A stretch of 64,000 bases of DNA from Acinetobacter silvestris (lineage in GTDB: Bacteria > Pseudomonadota > Gammaproteobacteria > Pseudomonadales > Moraxellaceae): positions 142,614-206,613 of the forward strand of contig NZ_NEGB01000006.1 of NCBI RefSeq assembly GCF_002135235.1, in the 5' to 3' direction. The notes beneath the pieces are model-generated. The model was not told the DNA's origin, made no database searches, and was given only the letters and a program-made list of their open reading frames with translations. The position numbers and the translations under genes are program-made. Below, piece after piece: positions 9,476-20,075 of this stretch; positions within the stretch are counted from its first letter, which is position 1; each line of letters opens with the position of its first letter.

Positions 9476-10279
9476 GTGGAGTTAATCATATATTTAGCTA
9501 TTGGTGCAATCGCTGGATTTGCAGCAGGGCTATTTGGTGTCGGTGGTGGATTAATTATTATTCCCATTTTATATGTGGTTTTTACCCATATGGGCTATGA
9601 TCCAGCGGTTATTATGCATCTGGCATTGGGGACTTCACTCGCGACAATTATTGTGACATCCATTAGTTCTGTAACCGCACATCATAAAAAAGGGGCCGTG
9701 TTATGGCCTGTGTTTAAAAATCTTGCACCAGGTTTAGTGATTGGTTCTTTTATCGGAGCGGGAATTGCGGGTGTCCTTTCAGGTCCAAATTTACAATTGA
9801 TTATTGGCGTATTTGCCCTCTGGGTTGCCTTCAAAATGTTTAAAGGCGCGCATGTTCCAGTAGATGAATCTAAGCATTTACCAAAAGCGTCTATGCAAAT
9901 GCTAGTGGGTGGCGGGATTGGGATCGCATCAGCAATTTTTGGAATTGGCGGGGGGAGTTTGACCGTTCCTTATTTGAATAAAAATGGTGTGGTTATGCAA
10001 AAAGCTGTTGCAACTTCAGCAGCTTGTGGCTTACCTATTGCAATAGCTGGTGCAATAGGCTTTATGTTTTTCGGTGCTCAAGAACATGTTGAAATTAAAC
10101 ATGCCATTGGTTACGTACATATTTATGCTTTTATTGGTATTAGTGTCATGAGTTTTATTACCGCGAAACTAGGTGCAAAAGTGGCACATATATTATCGGC
10201 TGCGATGTTAAAAAAATGTTTTGCATGTTTATTAACGACGATTGGTCTTTATTTTATTTATCAGGGAATTATCAATTAA
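9476..10279 (+). CDS. TSUP-family (TauE/SafE) membrane permease
   Basis: A 267-residue membrane protein with about eight hydrophobic segments, built as two related halves. Each half has a glycine-rich motif: GLFGVGGGLIIIPIL near residue 20 and FGIGGGSLTVPYL near residue 165. TSUP members export or import sulfite, sulfoacetate or other organic anions; the substrate here is unknown. I prefer GTG 9476 (GGGGAA at 9465-9470, five bases away) to the upstream TTG 9449, because the protein then begins directly with the first helix ELIIYLAIGA. It is divergent from birA. Confidence 0.85.
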   Translation: MELIIYLAIGAIAGFAAGLFGVGGGLIIIPILYVVFTHMGYDPAVIMHLALGTSLATIIVTSISSVTAHHKKGAVLWPVFKNLAPGLVIGSFIGAGIAGVLSGPNLQLIIGVFALWVAFKMFKGAHVPVDESKHLPKASMQMLVGGGIGIASAIFGIGGGSLTVPYLNKNGVVMQKAVATSAACGLPIAIAGAIGFMFFGAQEHVEIKHAIGYVHIYAFIGISVMSFITAKLGAKVAHILSAAMLKKCFACLLTTIGLYFIYQGIIN

Positions 10280-10333
10280 AATATCGATGTACTCTATTTT
10301 GTAAAGTAGCAAAATTGACATAAAATCTTAAAA

Positions 10334-10346
10334 ATTGTCTGACAAT
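10334..10346. promoter_or_regulatory. Candidate operator of the FadR-type regulator
   Basis: A perfect inverted repeat ATTGTC-T-GACAAT lies about 90 bases before the regulator gene and 54 bases after the permease. TTGTCnGACAA is the kind of palindrome bound by FadR-subfamily GntR proteins. Two TGATCA hexamers (10367-10372, 10390-10395) lie between it and the gene. Binding and autoregulation are inferred. Confidence 0.5.
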
Positions 10347-10431
10347 GACATAGTCAAGCCGTGTGCTGATCAGTTAAAAACATAAATAATGATCAGATCA
10401 CGGTCACAATAAAAAACAAGACAGGATATCT

Positions 10432-11127
10432 ATGCAATTGGATGAAGTGGAGAGCCTATCCGAACAAATCGCCAAACAGATCAGTGAGCAGATTATCAGT
10501 GGTGAGTTGGTCGAAGGTGAGAGGATACAAGAATTACGAATAGCGAAAGAGCTAGATGTAAGCCGAGGATCTGTGCGTGAAGCACTGTTATTATTAGAAC
10601 GTACCCATCTGATTGAAATCTATCCACGGCGTGGTGCGATTGTTTCGGAAATGTCTGCACAACAAGTTCGGGCTTTATTTGATACGAGTGCTTTGTTTTT
10701 AGGGCAAATCGTGCAGCGCATGAGTGAAACATGGCGCAATCATGAAGCGGAAGCCTTACAACAGCTACTTAGTTTTTTGAGTGAACAAGTTAAACAAGGC
10801 AATACCGAAAAATTTTATGATGCAATTTTTCATTTTTTATCGGAACAGCAAGATATGGTGGCAAATTCATATTTGATGAAATTTTATCAAGAATTACTGC
10901 CTTCTATTCGTCGTAGTTATTTTTTAACCTTAAATACCTCACGTCGTGAGCTGCAAGAAGCTCTAGAATTGATAAAACTGGTGATTGATGCAATTTTAAT
11001 CCGAAAATCACAACAAGCTACTTTATTTATGGAAGATTTTTGTCGACACTTGCGTAATCTCGTGTTGGAATCACTAACACGAATGAAACAAATTGAATTA
11101 GCTTGGGCGCGTAGATCGCGTCGGTAA
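10432..11127 (+). CDS. GntR-family transcriptional regulator, FadR subfamily
   Basis: A 231-residue regulator. The N-terminal winged helix (about 8-75) has the GntR signature: SGELVEGERIQELRIAKEL, then the recognition helix SRGSVREALLLLERT and the wing with YPRRGAIV. The C-terminal all-helical FCD-type effector domain (about 85-220) is arginine- and glutamine-rich. FadR-type members sense organic acids or acyl-CoA; the ligand here is unknown. The smc ATG is only ten bases past the stop, so read-through into smc is likely. Confidence 0.88.
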   Translation: MQLDEVESLSEQIAKQISEQIISGELVEGERIQELRIAKELDVSRGSVREALLLLERTHLIEIYPRRGAIVSEMSAQQVRALFDTSALFLGQIVQRMSETWRNHEAEALQQLLSFLSEQVKQGNTEKFYDAIFHFLSEQQDMVANSYLMKFYQELLPSIRRSYFLTLNTSRRELQEALELIKLVIDAILIRKSQQATLFMEDFCRHLRNLVLESLTRMKQIELAWARRSRR

Positions 11128-11137
11128 TTAGGACATT

Positions 11138-14100
11138 ATGCGATTAAGCAGCTTAAAACTTTCTGGCTTTAAATCATTTGCCGATAGTACAACATTACAA
11201 TTTAAACAAAACCGTACCGCAGTGGTTGGGCCAAACGGTTGTGGGAAGTCGAATGTCATCGATGCTATACGTTGGGTCATGGGGGAGTCTAGCGCGCGAC
11301 AATTGCGTGGTGGCAGCATGCAGGATGTTATTTTCACAGGGACAGTAAAGCGAAAACCTGTGGGTATGGCTAGTGTCGAGTTACGCTTTGAAAATACCTA
11401 TGGCAAGTTGGGTGGCGCATATAAGGCCTATACAGAGCTCGCTGTACGTCGCCAAGTAACCCGCGATGGAAAGTCAGAATATTTTCTCAATGGGACTAAA
11501 TGCCGTCGTCGTGATATTACGGATATCTTTTTAGGTACTGGTTTAGGGCCGCGTTCATACGCAATTATTGAACAAGGCATGATTAACCGTTTGGTCGATG
11601 CCAAACCAGAAGAAATGCGGGTCTTTATTGAAGAGGCTGCGGGTGTATCACGTTACCAAGCCCGTCGTCGTGAAACACTGCAACATTTAGAACATACTTC
11701 GCAAAATTTGGAACGTTTGCAAGATATTGCATCTGAACTGAAATCTCAATTGAAGACCTTGAAACGTCAGTCTGAAACAGCAGTTCAGTATAAAACCTTA
11801 GAAACTGAAATTCGGACGCTTAAAATTGAATTTTTATCTTTCCAATGTGAGCAAAGTAGTCGCTTACAGGAAGAATATAGCATTCAGATGACAGAGCTAG
11901 GTGAACATTTCAAACTGGTTCGTTCGGATATGACAACCTTGGAACATGATCTAAGCTCAACCAGTGAATTGTTTCAACGTTTGATTCAACAATCCACACC
12001 TTTACAAAATGAATGGCAGCAGGCAGAGAAAAAGTTGTCTGAATTACAGATGACCTTGCAACAAAAGCAGACTTTATTTCAGCAAAATACAGAAATGCTT
12101 GGTCAGCTTGCACAACAAAAAAATCAAACCAAAGAGCGTATTCAGTTAATAGATGTGCAATTGGAAACATTGCAGAGTCAGCTCGAACAGCAAACAGATT
12201 CATTAAGAAATACTGAAGCAGATATTCAACAACGAAATAAAATTCTGACGGATATAAAATTACAGCAACAGCAGGCTCTGCAACAGTTTGAACACATTAA
12301 AATTCAAGTTGAAAAGCAACAACAGCAAAAAGCCCAAATGCAAGTTCAGCTTGAACAGCTGACTAAGAATATCGCTCGGATTGAACAGCAAAAAGAAACT
12401 TTAAAAATGCAAGCTGAACAGATTCAACAGCAATTTCAGCAAGATGATGTTGGGCAACTGCAACAAGATCAAGCCAAAGTACTGCATGAAATTGCTCAGC
12501 TTGAGCAGAAAATGGAGATTTCAAAAAGCCAATTGGCATTGGCTCAGGAACAGATTGCTCAACAGAATATGCTGGTTTCAGCATTAAAATCTGAAATTAA
12601 AATTTTGCAATCTGAACAAAAAAACTTAAATCAACTCATGGCAAAAAGTGCAGTTAAGACAGATGCCAATACTGTGAAATTGTTGCATGTGTTGCAATTG
12701 AATTCACTCGGCAAAGTACATGCCCATTTAGTTGAAATATTTTTAGCTAAGTGGTTGGCTGCTAATGTGCTTGATGAAGTAGCGGAATTTGATGATAGCC
12801 TTGCTCGACAATTAAAAATAACCACGAATATTACCAAGGTGCCAATTGAAGGTTTAAGCTGCCTGACAGATTGGATCGAATCGCCGCAATCTTCTTTGTG
12901 GAATCAGGTGGCGATTGCAGAAAGTTTGTCACAAGCACTGACCTTACAGTCTCAGCTTCAAGTCGGACAATCTATTTTGTGTTTGGATGGTTATCAGGTC
13001 GGCCCAGATTGGGTCATCGGATTATTCTTTGATGAAGCCAGTCAAGCTGCGCAAGGCGCATTGAGTCATCGAATTCGTTTAGAGGAAATTGAAAATTCAC
13101 TTGTAGCTTTAAGTTCGAAGCTGATTGATGCAGAAGCTCAACTGCCAAATCTACAAAATAACTTTGCTGACGTACAAGAAAGTTTACATGCCGATCAAGC
13201 GATATTAAAAACCCAACAAAGACAGTTACAGCAATTGGATCTTCAAATTGCTAAGCAGCAAACTGCAGCTCAGGCATTTGAAATGCAAAAGCTTCAGCTT
13301 AGTCATCAGCTACAACAGCTGAATGTTCAGCTGGAAGAGGATGCGATGCAAAAGGATGATGTTGAAATTGACATGCATGCCTTAATATTGAAACTAGAGC
13401 AGAATTTACCCGAATACAAAACTTGGCAATATAAATTGGATGCGTTAAATGAACAGGTTGATGAGCAACAACAACAGTTCATATTAAAGCAACATGATGT
13501 GGAAGCGGCTCGACGTTTAACGCTAGATAATCAACAACAAGTTGAGTTGTTGGAAAAAGACTTAACCTTTATGCAGGCACAATATCAGCAAATATTGAGC
13601 CAAATGGAGCAAGTGAAGAAATTTGTAGATCCAGTTGAAGTTGAATTACCAGGTTTAAAGTCGCAATATGTTGAACAACAACAACAGACTGAAAAGCTCC
13701 AAAAAACGTGGAGTGAATGGCAAGTCGAATTGAACAGTGTTCAAGCGAAACAACAACAACTCACGGAAATGCGTCATTTGCATCAACAGAATGATGAGCA
13801 ATTACGCAGTAAACTTGAAGAGCAACGTTTGGCTTGGCAGGCGGCTAAATCAGACTTACAACATTATTCAGACCAACTCAAAGCATTAAATAGTGATGTG
13901 AAATCTGACTTAGTAATTGACTTGGCCAGTCATCAGCAAAAAATTGATCAAGCACAACAACAATTTGAAAAATTAGGTGCTGTGAATTTGGTGGCTTCAC
14001 AAGAATATTTAGAAGTATCGCAACGTTTTGAAGAGTTGAGTCATCAGATTCAAGACCTAGAAAATACGGTAGGGCAATTAAAGGATGCAATGAAGAGCAT

Positions 14101-14590
14101 TGATCAGGAAACCAAAAAACTGTTTATGAGTACTTTTGATCAGGTCAATGTAGAATTGCAAAATTTATTTCCGAAGGTGTTTGAAGGTGGCGAAGCCAGT
14201 TTAAGTCTTGAAGACGACTGGCAATCGGGTGTAAAACTTATGGCTCGTCCACCAGGGAAACGCAATAGTTCATTAGCGTTACTTTCAGGTGGAGAAAAAG
14301 CATTAACAGCGCTGGCTTTAGTTTTTGCCATCTTTCGATTAAATCCAGCACCATTTTGTGTATTGGATGAAGTCGATGCCCCTTTAGATGATGCTAATGT
14401 TGGACGTTTTTGCAATTTAGTAAAAGAATTATCTGAACAAGTACAATTTATTTATATTACCCATAATAAAGTTGCAATGACGATGGCTACAGATTTATTA
14501 GGTGTTACCATGCCTGAACCAGGTACATCAAAATTCGTCACTGTGAATTTAGAAGAGGCAAGAGAGTACGGTCTAACCGCGGAGTCTTAG
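11138..14590 (+). CDS. smc: Chromosome partition protein SMC
   Basis: A 1150-residue SMC ATPase, the core of the bacterial condensin that compacts and separates chromosomes with ScpA and ScpB (encoded here at 26066-27444). The Walker A motif GPNGCGKSN is at residues 31-39. Two long coiled coils, very rich in glutamine, flank a hinge at about 500-640. The ABC signature LSGGEKALTALAL starts near 1049, and Walker B VLDEVDAPLDD near 1076. The length is typical. zipA begins one base after the stop codon, a tight coupling. Confidence 0.97.
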   Translation: MRLSSLKLSGFKSFADSTTLQFKQNRTAVVGPNGCGKSNVIDAIRWVMGESSARQLRGGSMQDVIFTGTVKRKPVGMASVELRFENTYGKLGGAYKAYTELAVRRQVTRDGKSEYFLNGTKCRRRDITDIFLGTGLGPRSYAIIEQGMINRLVDAKPEEMRVFIEEAAGVSRYQARRRETLQHLEHTSQNLERLQDIASELKSQLKTLKRQSETAVQYKTLETEIRTLKIEFLSFQCEQSSRLQEEYSIQMTELGEHFKLVRSDMTTLEHDLSSTSELFQRLIQQSTPLQNEWQQAEKKLSELQMTLQQKQTLFQQNTEMLGQLAQQKNQTKERIQLIDVQLETLQSQLEQQTDSLRNTEADIQQRNKILTDIKLQQQQALQQFEHIKIQVEKQQQQKAQMQVQLEQLTKNIARIEQQKETLKMQAEQIQQQFQQDDVGQLQQDQAKVLHEIAQLEQKMEISKSQLALAQEQIAQQNMLVSALKSEIKILQSEQKNLNQLMAKSAVKTDANTVKLLHVLQLNSLGKVHAHLVEIFLAKWLAANVLDEVAEFDDSLARQLKITTNITKVPIEGLSCLTDWIESPQSSLWNQVAIAESLSQALTLQSQLQVGQSILCLDGYQVGPDWVIGLFFDEASQAAQGALSHRIRLEEIENSLVALSSKLIDAEAQLPNLQNNFADVQESLHADQAILKTQQRQLQQLDLQIAKQQTAAQAFEMQKLQLSHQLQQLNVQLEEDAMQKDDVEIDMHALILKLEQNLPEYKTWQYKLDALNEQVDEQQQQFILKQHDVEAARRLTLDNQQQVELLEKDLTFMQAQYQQILSQMEQVKKFVDPVEVELPGLKSQYVEQQQQTEKLQKTWSEWQVELNSVQAKQQQLTEMRHLHQQNDEQLRSKLEEQRLAWQAAKSDLQHYSDQLKALNSDVKSDLVIDLASHQQKIDQAQQQFEKLGAVNLVASQEYLEVSQRFEELSHQIQDLENTVGQLKDAMKSIDQETKKLFMSTFDQVNVELQNLFPKVFEGGEASLSLEDDWQSGVKLMARPPGKRNSSLALLSGGEKALTALALVFAIFRLNPAPFCVLDEVDAPLDDANVGRFCNLVKELSEQVQFIYITHNKVAMTMATDLLGVTMPEPGTSKFVTVNLEEAREYGLTAES

Positions 14591-14591
14591 T

Positions 14592-15596
14592 ATGGAAATC
14601 ACCACAATTATTGGAATTGTTGTTGCAGTCATTATTATTCTGGTTGGCTTAAGAATGGTCATGAGAAAGTCAAATGATGCAGCACCTTCATTAGAGTCAG
14701 AACTACATGTTAATTCAGACAGTAATCTGCCTGTGATTCCGCGACATGTTCGTGATCAATTACAATCAGACACTGAAACAGTTAAAACCACACAACGTGT
14801 AGAGCCTAATTTCAACTCGTTGGCATCAGCAGAGTCTGTGGAAGACTCAAAAGACAGTCAAAGAACTAGAGAAACATTTATCGCGCAAGCTGCTGTTGTG
14901 GCTGAAACAGCATCAACAACACTTTTAGATTCTCAGGCAGGTTCAAGTGTTGAAAAAGAACAACAAAATGTTGAAGCGGTTTCTGCTGAAGAGATGAGTG
15001 TTCAAACAGAAACGAGTGTAGATGTTAAGCTTGAGAAAAAAGAGGCAGAATTTAGTCTGAACTCAACGATTGAGACGGCTGAAATTAAAGAGTTTGATGA
15101 AGAAAGTAGTATTTTAGATGTGCATTTACATGAGCAACAACGTTTTGATGATGAATGTTCTTTGGCGAATGCTGAAAGTTTAATTGCATTAAATGTCTAT
15201 CCAAACCCACGCAAGGCATTATCTGGTGATAAAACTTTAAAGGTTTTACTGAAGTACGGCCTACGCTATGGCGAAATGTCATGTTTCCATCGTTATGAAA
15301 ATATTGAAGAAGCCAGTCCACTCATGTTTTCAGTTTTGCGTTTGACTGACGAGGGGCCAGCAGGTTTTGATTTAGAAACATTGTCTGTCGAACAAGTTCA
15401 AGGTTTGGCATTTTTCTTAGCTTTACCGCATGCAGATGTGCAAAAAGGTTTTGATACCATGGTCAGTATTGCGGGGCTGATTGCGCGTGAAATTGATGGT
15501 ACGGTTTATGATGAAAATAATTTGGAATTTACACCGCAACTGAAAGAACATTGGCGTCATAAAGCCATTGATTTCCGTTCTGGACAAGAAGTTTAA
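14592..15596 (+). CDS. zipA: Cell division protein ZipA
   Basis: A 334-residue divisome protein that tethers FtsZ to the inner membrane. It has an N-terminal membrane helix (about 4-22, TTIIGIVVAVIIILVGLRMV) with a short basic stretch after it. A long acidic, serine/glutamate-rich linker follows (about 30-195), then the C-terminal FtsZ-binding domain (about 200-330), with ALNVYPNPRKALSGDKTL and the PAGFDLETLSVEQV segment. It follows smc by one base and is closed by a strong terminator, so it ends the regulator-smc-zipA unit. Confidence 0.9.
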   Translation: MEITTIIGIVVAVIIILVGLRMVMRKSNDAAPSLESELHVNSDSNLPVIPRHVRDQLQSDTETVKTTQRVEPNFNSLASAESVEDSKDSQRTRETFIAQAAVVAETASTTLLDSQAGSSVEKEQQNVEAVSAEEMSVQTETSVDVKLEKKEAEFSLNSTIETAEIKEFDEESSILDVHLHEQQRFDDECSLANAESLIALNVYPNPRKALSGDKTLKVLLKYGLRYGEMSCFHRYENIEEASPLMFSVLRLTDEGPAGFDLETLSVEQVQGLAFFLALPHADVQKGFDTMVSIAGLIAREIDGTVYDENNLEFTPQLKEHWRHKAIDFRSGQEV

Positions 15597-15638
15597 ATGC
15601 TGAATCAAAATTGATTTATAATGAATTGAAATAATCTT

Positions 15639-15660
15639 GGGCGGAATTTTCCGCCCTTTT
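15639..15660 (+). terminator. Rho-independent terminator after zipA
   Basis: GGGCGGAA and TTCCGCCC form a GC-rich stem, followed by TTTT. The ligA start is only 16 bases further on. Confidence 0.85.
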
Positions 15661-15669
15661 ATATGGTGA

Positions 15670-17718
<2,049 letters not shown>

Positions 17719-17781
17719 GTTTAAATAAGACGCATTGTTAGTAGTTACAAATTTTAAAATTTCTATTTTAACTCGAAAAAT

Positions 17782-17822
17782 GCCTTTGTGAAATGAGTCA
17801 AATTTTGCAAAGGCTTATTTTA
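17782..17822 (+). terminator. Weak terminator-like hairpin after ligA
   Basis: GCCTTTG at 17782-17788 pairs with CAAAGGC at 17808-17814 across a 19-base loop. The T-rich tail is interrupted, so termination may be partial. Confidence 0.45.
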
Positions 17823-17910
17823 TATGTGAAATTTTATTAAATTGGACTGTAAATGCGTATGTTTCTCATTTTTATTTTATAAAAATCATGAGCTTACATA
17901 TTTAAAAGTT

Positions 17911-17939
17911 TTGCAATCTTGGTCAAATATGTCCATAAT
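17911..17939 (+). promoter_or_regulatory. Candidate sigma-70 promoter of bfr
   Basis: TTGCAA at 17911-17916 and CATAAT at 17934-17939 are separated by exactly 17 bases. Transcription would begin near 17946, about 20 bases before ATG 17967. This rules out the longer open frame beginning at 17919 as the translated start. Confidence 0.55.
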
Positions 17940-17966
17940 CAGTGTAAAGGGTATGGAGTAAGTGAA

Positions 17967-18431
17967 ATGCGTGGCAATCCAGAAGTTATAGATTATCTGA
18001 ACATGTTGATCGGTGGCGAACTGGCTGCTCGTGATCAATATCTTATTCACTCGCGTATGTATGAAGATTGGGGCTTAAGCAAAATTTTCCAACGTATCGA
18101 TCATGAGATGCAAGAAGAATCTGCACATGCTGATTCGATTATTCGCCGTGTCTTGTTCCTTGACGGTACACCGAATATGAATCGTGATGAGATTGAAGTC
18201 GGAGAGGATATTGTTGCTTGCCTCAAAGCTGATTTAAAACTTGAATATCATGTTCGTGAAAAATTGGCACAAGGTGTTAAGCTTTGCGAAGAAAAAGGCG
18301 ATTTCGTGACACGTGAAATGTTACGTCAACAAATGAATGATACTGAAGAAGATCATACTTACTGGTTGGAAAAACAAATTCGTTTAATTGAGTTGATTGG
18401 TTTACAAAACTATATTCAATCGCAAATGTAA
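17967..18431 (+). CDS. bfr: Bacterioferritin lacking the heme-ligand methionine
   Basis: A 154-residue ferritin-like four-helix protein that stores iron in a 24-mer shell. By ungapped alignment to E. coli Bfr, the diiron ferroxidase ligands are present: Glu18, Glu51, His54, the glutamate of KLEYHV, and Glu/His of EEDHTYW. Residue 52, the heme-coordinating methionine of heme-binding bacterioferritins, is serine here ([11 protein letters not shown]). It should therefore oxidise iron but not bind inter-subunit heme by itself. The start is ATG 17967, with GGAG eight bases before it; the open frame from 17919 adds residues with no homology. Confidence 0.9.
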   Translation: MRGNPEVIDYLNMLIGGELAARDQYLIHSRMYEDWGLSKIFQRIDHEMQEESAHADSIIRRVLFLDGTPNMNRDEIEVGEDIVACLKADLKLEYHVREKLAQGVKLCEEKGDFVTREMLRQQMNDTEEDHTYWLEKQIRLIELIGLQNYIQSQM

Positions 18432-18439
18432 GATTCAAA

Positions 18440-18470
18440 TAAAAAAACCCAGTATTTACTGGGTTTTTTA
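18440..18470 (+). terminator. Terminator after bfr
   Basis: AAAACCCAGTA and TACTGGGTTTT pair across TT, with A and T runs on both sides. It can serve both bfr and the converging gene at 18504. Confidence 0.85.
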
Positions 18471-18503
18471 CGCTTTAAATTTCTTTTGATATCAAATTAC
18501 AGC

Positions 18504-19013
18504 TTATTCACGATGTTCAATTGTTGGATCAAGTTGCCATGACTGTGCCAATGTGTGAATGATTCGATCTTTCTGTTTTTTTGAAAAAAGAGATAACGGG
18601 ATTCTTTCTAAAGGGTTTGGATCTATTGCACTTATTAATTGTTTAAAATAAATATCTGTTTTATAGAACCAAAAATCTTGGAAATTTTGTTTTAATAATT
18701 TACGCTGCCATTCATACTGTCTGAATTTTTTAGGATCAATCGTGAGAAAAGGCGGTTGTTGCAATGTAGAAAGTTGAACTGTGCGCTGGCGTAAAAACAG
18801 ATGTGAAATGATATGTTGGTTGGTAATAACGATATAGTCAAAAAATCGGAAAAAACTCAACAAGCAGAATATACCGAACATTATAAAATGTTTGGACTGC
18901 AACGGAAGTGCAAAAAAAGCATATATTCCTATGACCATACATAGAACAAATAGGTAAATAGAATTTATTGGTTTTGTTTTATATAGAATTTTCTCATTGT
19001 TTTGTAATTGCAT
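18504..19013 (-). CDS. Small membrane protein with PH-like cytosolic part
   Basis: A 169-residue protein with two adjacent hydrophobic segments (about 18-37 and 42-62), then a polar domain. The opening NEKILYKTKPINS and the line DYIVITNQHIISHLFLRQRTVQLS after the helices recall bacterial PH-domain (bPH/YdbS-like) proteins, though the similarity is by eye only. Its ATG lies three bases after the stop of the peroxiredoxin gene, so the two are co-translated. No function can be assigned. Confidence 0.6.
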   Translation of the reverse strand: MQLQNNEKILYKTKPINSIYLFVLCMVIGIYAFFALPLQSKHFIMFGIFCLLSFFRFFDYIVITNQHIISHLFLRQRTVQLSTLQQPPFLTIDPKKFRQYEWQRKLLKQNFQDFWFYKTDIYFKQLISAIDPNPLERIPLSLFSKKQKDRIIHTLAQSWQLDPTIEHRE

Positions 19014-19016
19014 GAA

Positions 19017-19589
19017 TTACTTCCATTTTATTTTTTGAATATCTGCTAAAACCTGAGCGGCATGGGACTGGGTATTTACACTGTTGTAGTGATAAACAAT
19101 GATTCCTTTGGGATCAATTAAAAAGCTCTCTCGTTTTGCTATTTTGGTAATACCTAAATTTCGGACAATACCGAATTGATTGGCTAATTGGTAATTATTG
19201 TCTGCCAAAATAGGAAAAGGTAAGCCTAATTTTTCGGAAAATTTTTGATGAGATTGCACATCATCTAAGCTGACCCCAAGGACAACGGCATTACTTTTTA
19301 AAAACTGTGGATACAGTGCTTTAAATTGATTGGCTTCTTGAGTGCAGCCGGGTGAATTATCTTTTGGGTAAAAATAAAGCACTATCCATTTGCCTTTATA
19401 TTGGCTCAATTCATGCCATTTTTTATTTTGATCTTGTAACTTAAACATGGGGGCAGGTTTGCCAACCCATTGCTTTTGTTGAGTATCAGTTTTGGTGAAA
19501 ATAGAATTTTCCGCATGGCTTAAGGTGGAAAATCCAATCGATGTGCTGATACAAACCAAGCCAGTGCTAAAGAATTTTGTATAGTTCAT
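19017..19589 (-). CDS. Exported peroxiredoxin (Bcp/AhpC-TSA family)
   Basis: A 190-residue thiol peroxidase of the Bcp type with a signal peptide (about 1-26, cleavage likely after SHA). The mature part has GKPAPMFKLQDQNKKW, the peroxidatic cysteine in YPKDNSPGCTQEANQF, and the arginine-bearing C-terminal half (KRESFLIDPKGIIVYHY). The nearby second cysteine of E. coli Bcp (PGCTxxxC) is replaced by Ala/Asn, so it would act as a 1-Cys enzyme needing an outside thiol. It probably detoxifies peroxide in the periplasm. It is first in a two-gene unit with the membrane protein at 18504. Confidence 0.85.
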   Translation of the reverse strand: MNYTKFFSTGLVCISTSIGFSTLSHAENSIFTKTDTQQKQWVGKPAPMFKLQDQNKKWHELSQYKGKWIVLYFYPKDNSPGCTQEANQFKALYPQFLKSNAVVLGVSLDDVQSHQKFSEKLGLPFPILADNNYQLANQFGIVRNLGITKIAKRESFLIDPKGIIVYHYNSVNTQSHAAQVLADIQKIKWK

Positions 19590-19724
19590 ATCGTTGACTT
19601 TTTATTAGAAGTGAACTCAGTTTAGCAGAGTTTAGAATGGCGCAGTGCTGGAAATTGTTCAGGTTTTTTGCATGCAGCAGGTATATTATAAAGATGGATC
19701 AAAATTATAAAATAAGAGCAATCT

Positions 19725-20048
19725 ATGGATGTTGGTGCGGTATTAATAAAATTAAAGCCTGATGCTTTGGATCATGTCGAAGCATGGAAAAAAGAACTGA
19801 ATGCGCGTAAAGATGAAGCGATAGAGACACTTCGGGCTGAAGGTGTACATGTGGAATCATGGTTTCACTTGGAATTAGAAAGTCAAGATTATTTGTTAGC
19901 TTATATGCGGGCGGATGATATTGCACAAGCTCAGCAAATCGGTCGAAATAGCCATTTCCCGATTGATCAGATGCATAAACAATTTAAAAATAATTGGGCA
20001 AAGGTTTTTCCTGCAAAGTTATTATTAGATTTGGAAAATAATACTTAG
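19725..20048 (+). CDS. DUF6176-like small protein
   Basis: A 107-residue cytosolic protein. The pattern (VLIKLKPDALDHVEAWKKEL, then LRAEGVHVESWFHL, and YLLAYMRADD) is that of DUF6176, a dimeric ferredoxin-like (alpha+beta barrel) family with no known activity. The BioH-like gene starts 27 bases after its stop, so it may lead that transcript, though no role in biotin synthesis follows from that. Confidence 0.7.
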   Translation: MDVGAVLIKLKPDALDHVEAWKKELNARKDEAIETLRAEGVHVESWFHLELESQDYLLAYMRADDIAQAQQIGRNSHFPIDQMHKQFKNNWAKVFPAKLLLDLENNT

Positions 20049-20075
20049 TTGATATTTTTTAATTCTGGGCTGATT

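Noticed and set aside
9448..9567. N-terminal extension of birA
   Set aside because: The extra 40 residues are Pro/Ala/Ile-rich antisense of the permease coding region. The true family start is MDLETRH at 9447.
17919..17966. Longer start of bacterioferritin
   Set aside because: It lies inside the predicted promoter and before the transcription start; ATG 17967 has a ribosome site and matches the family start.
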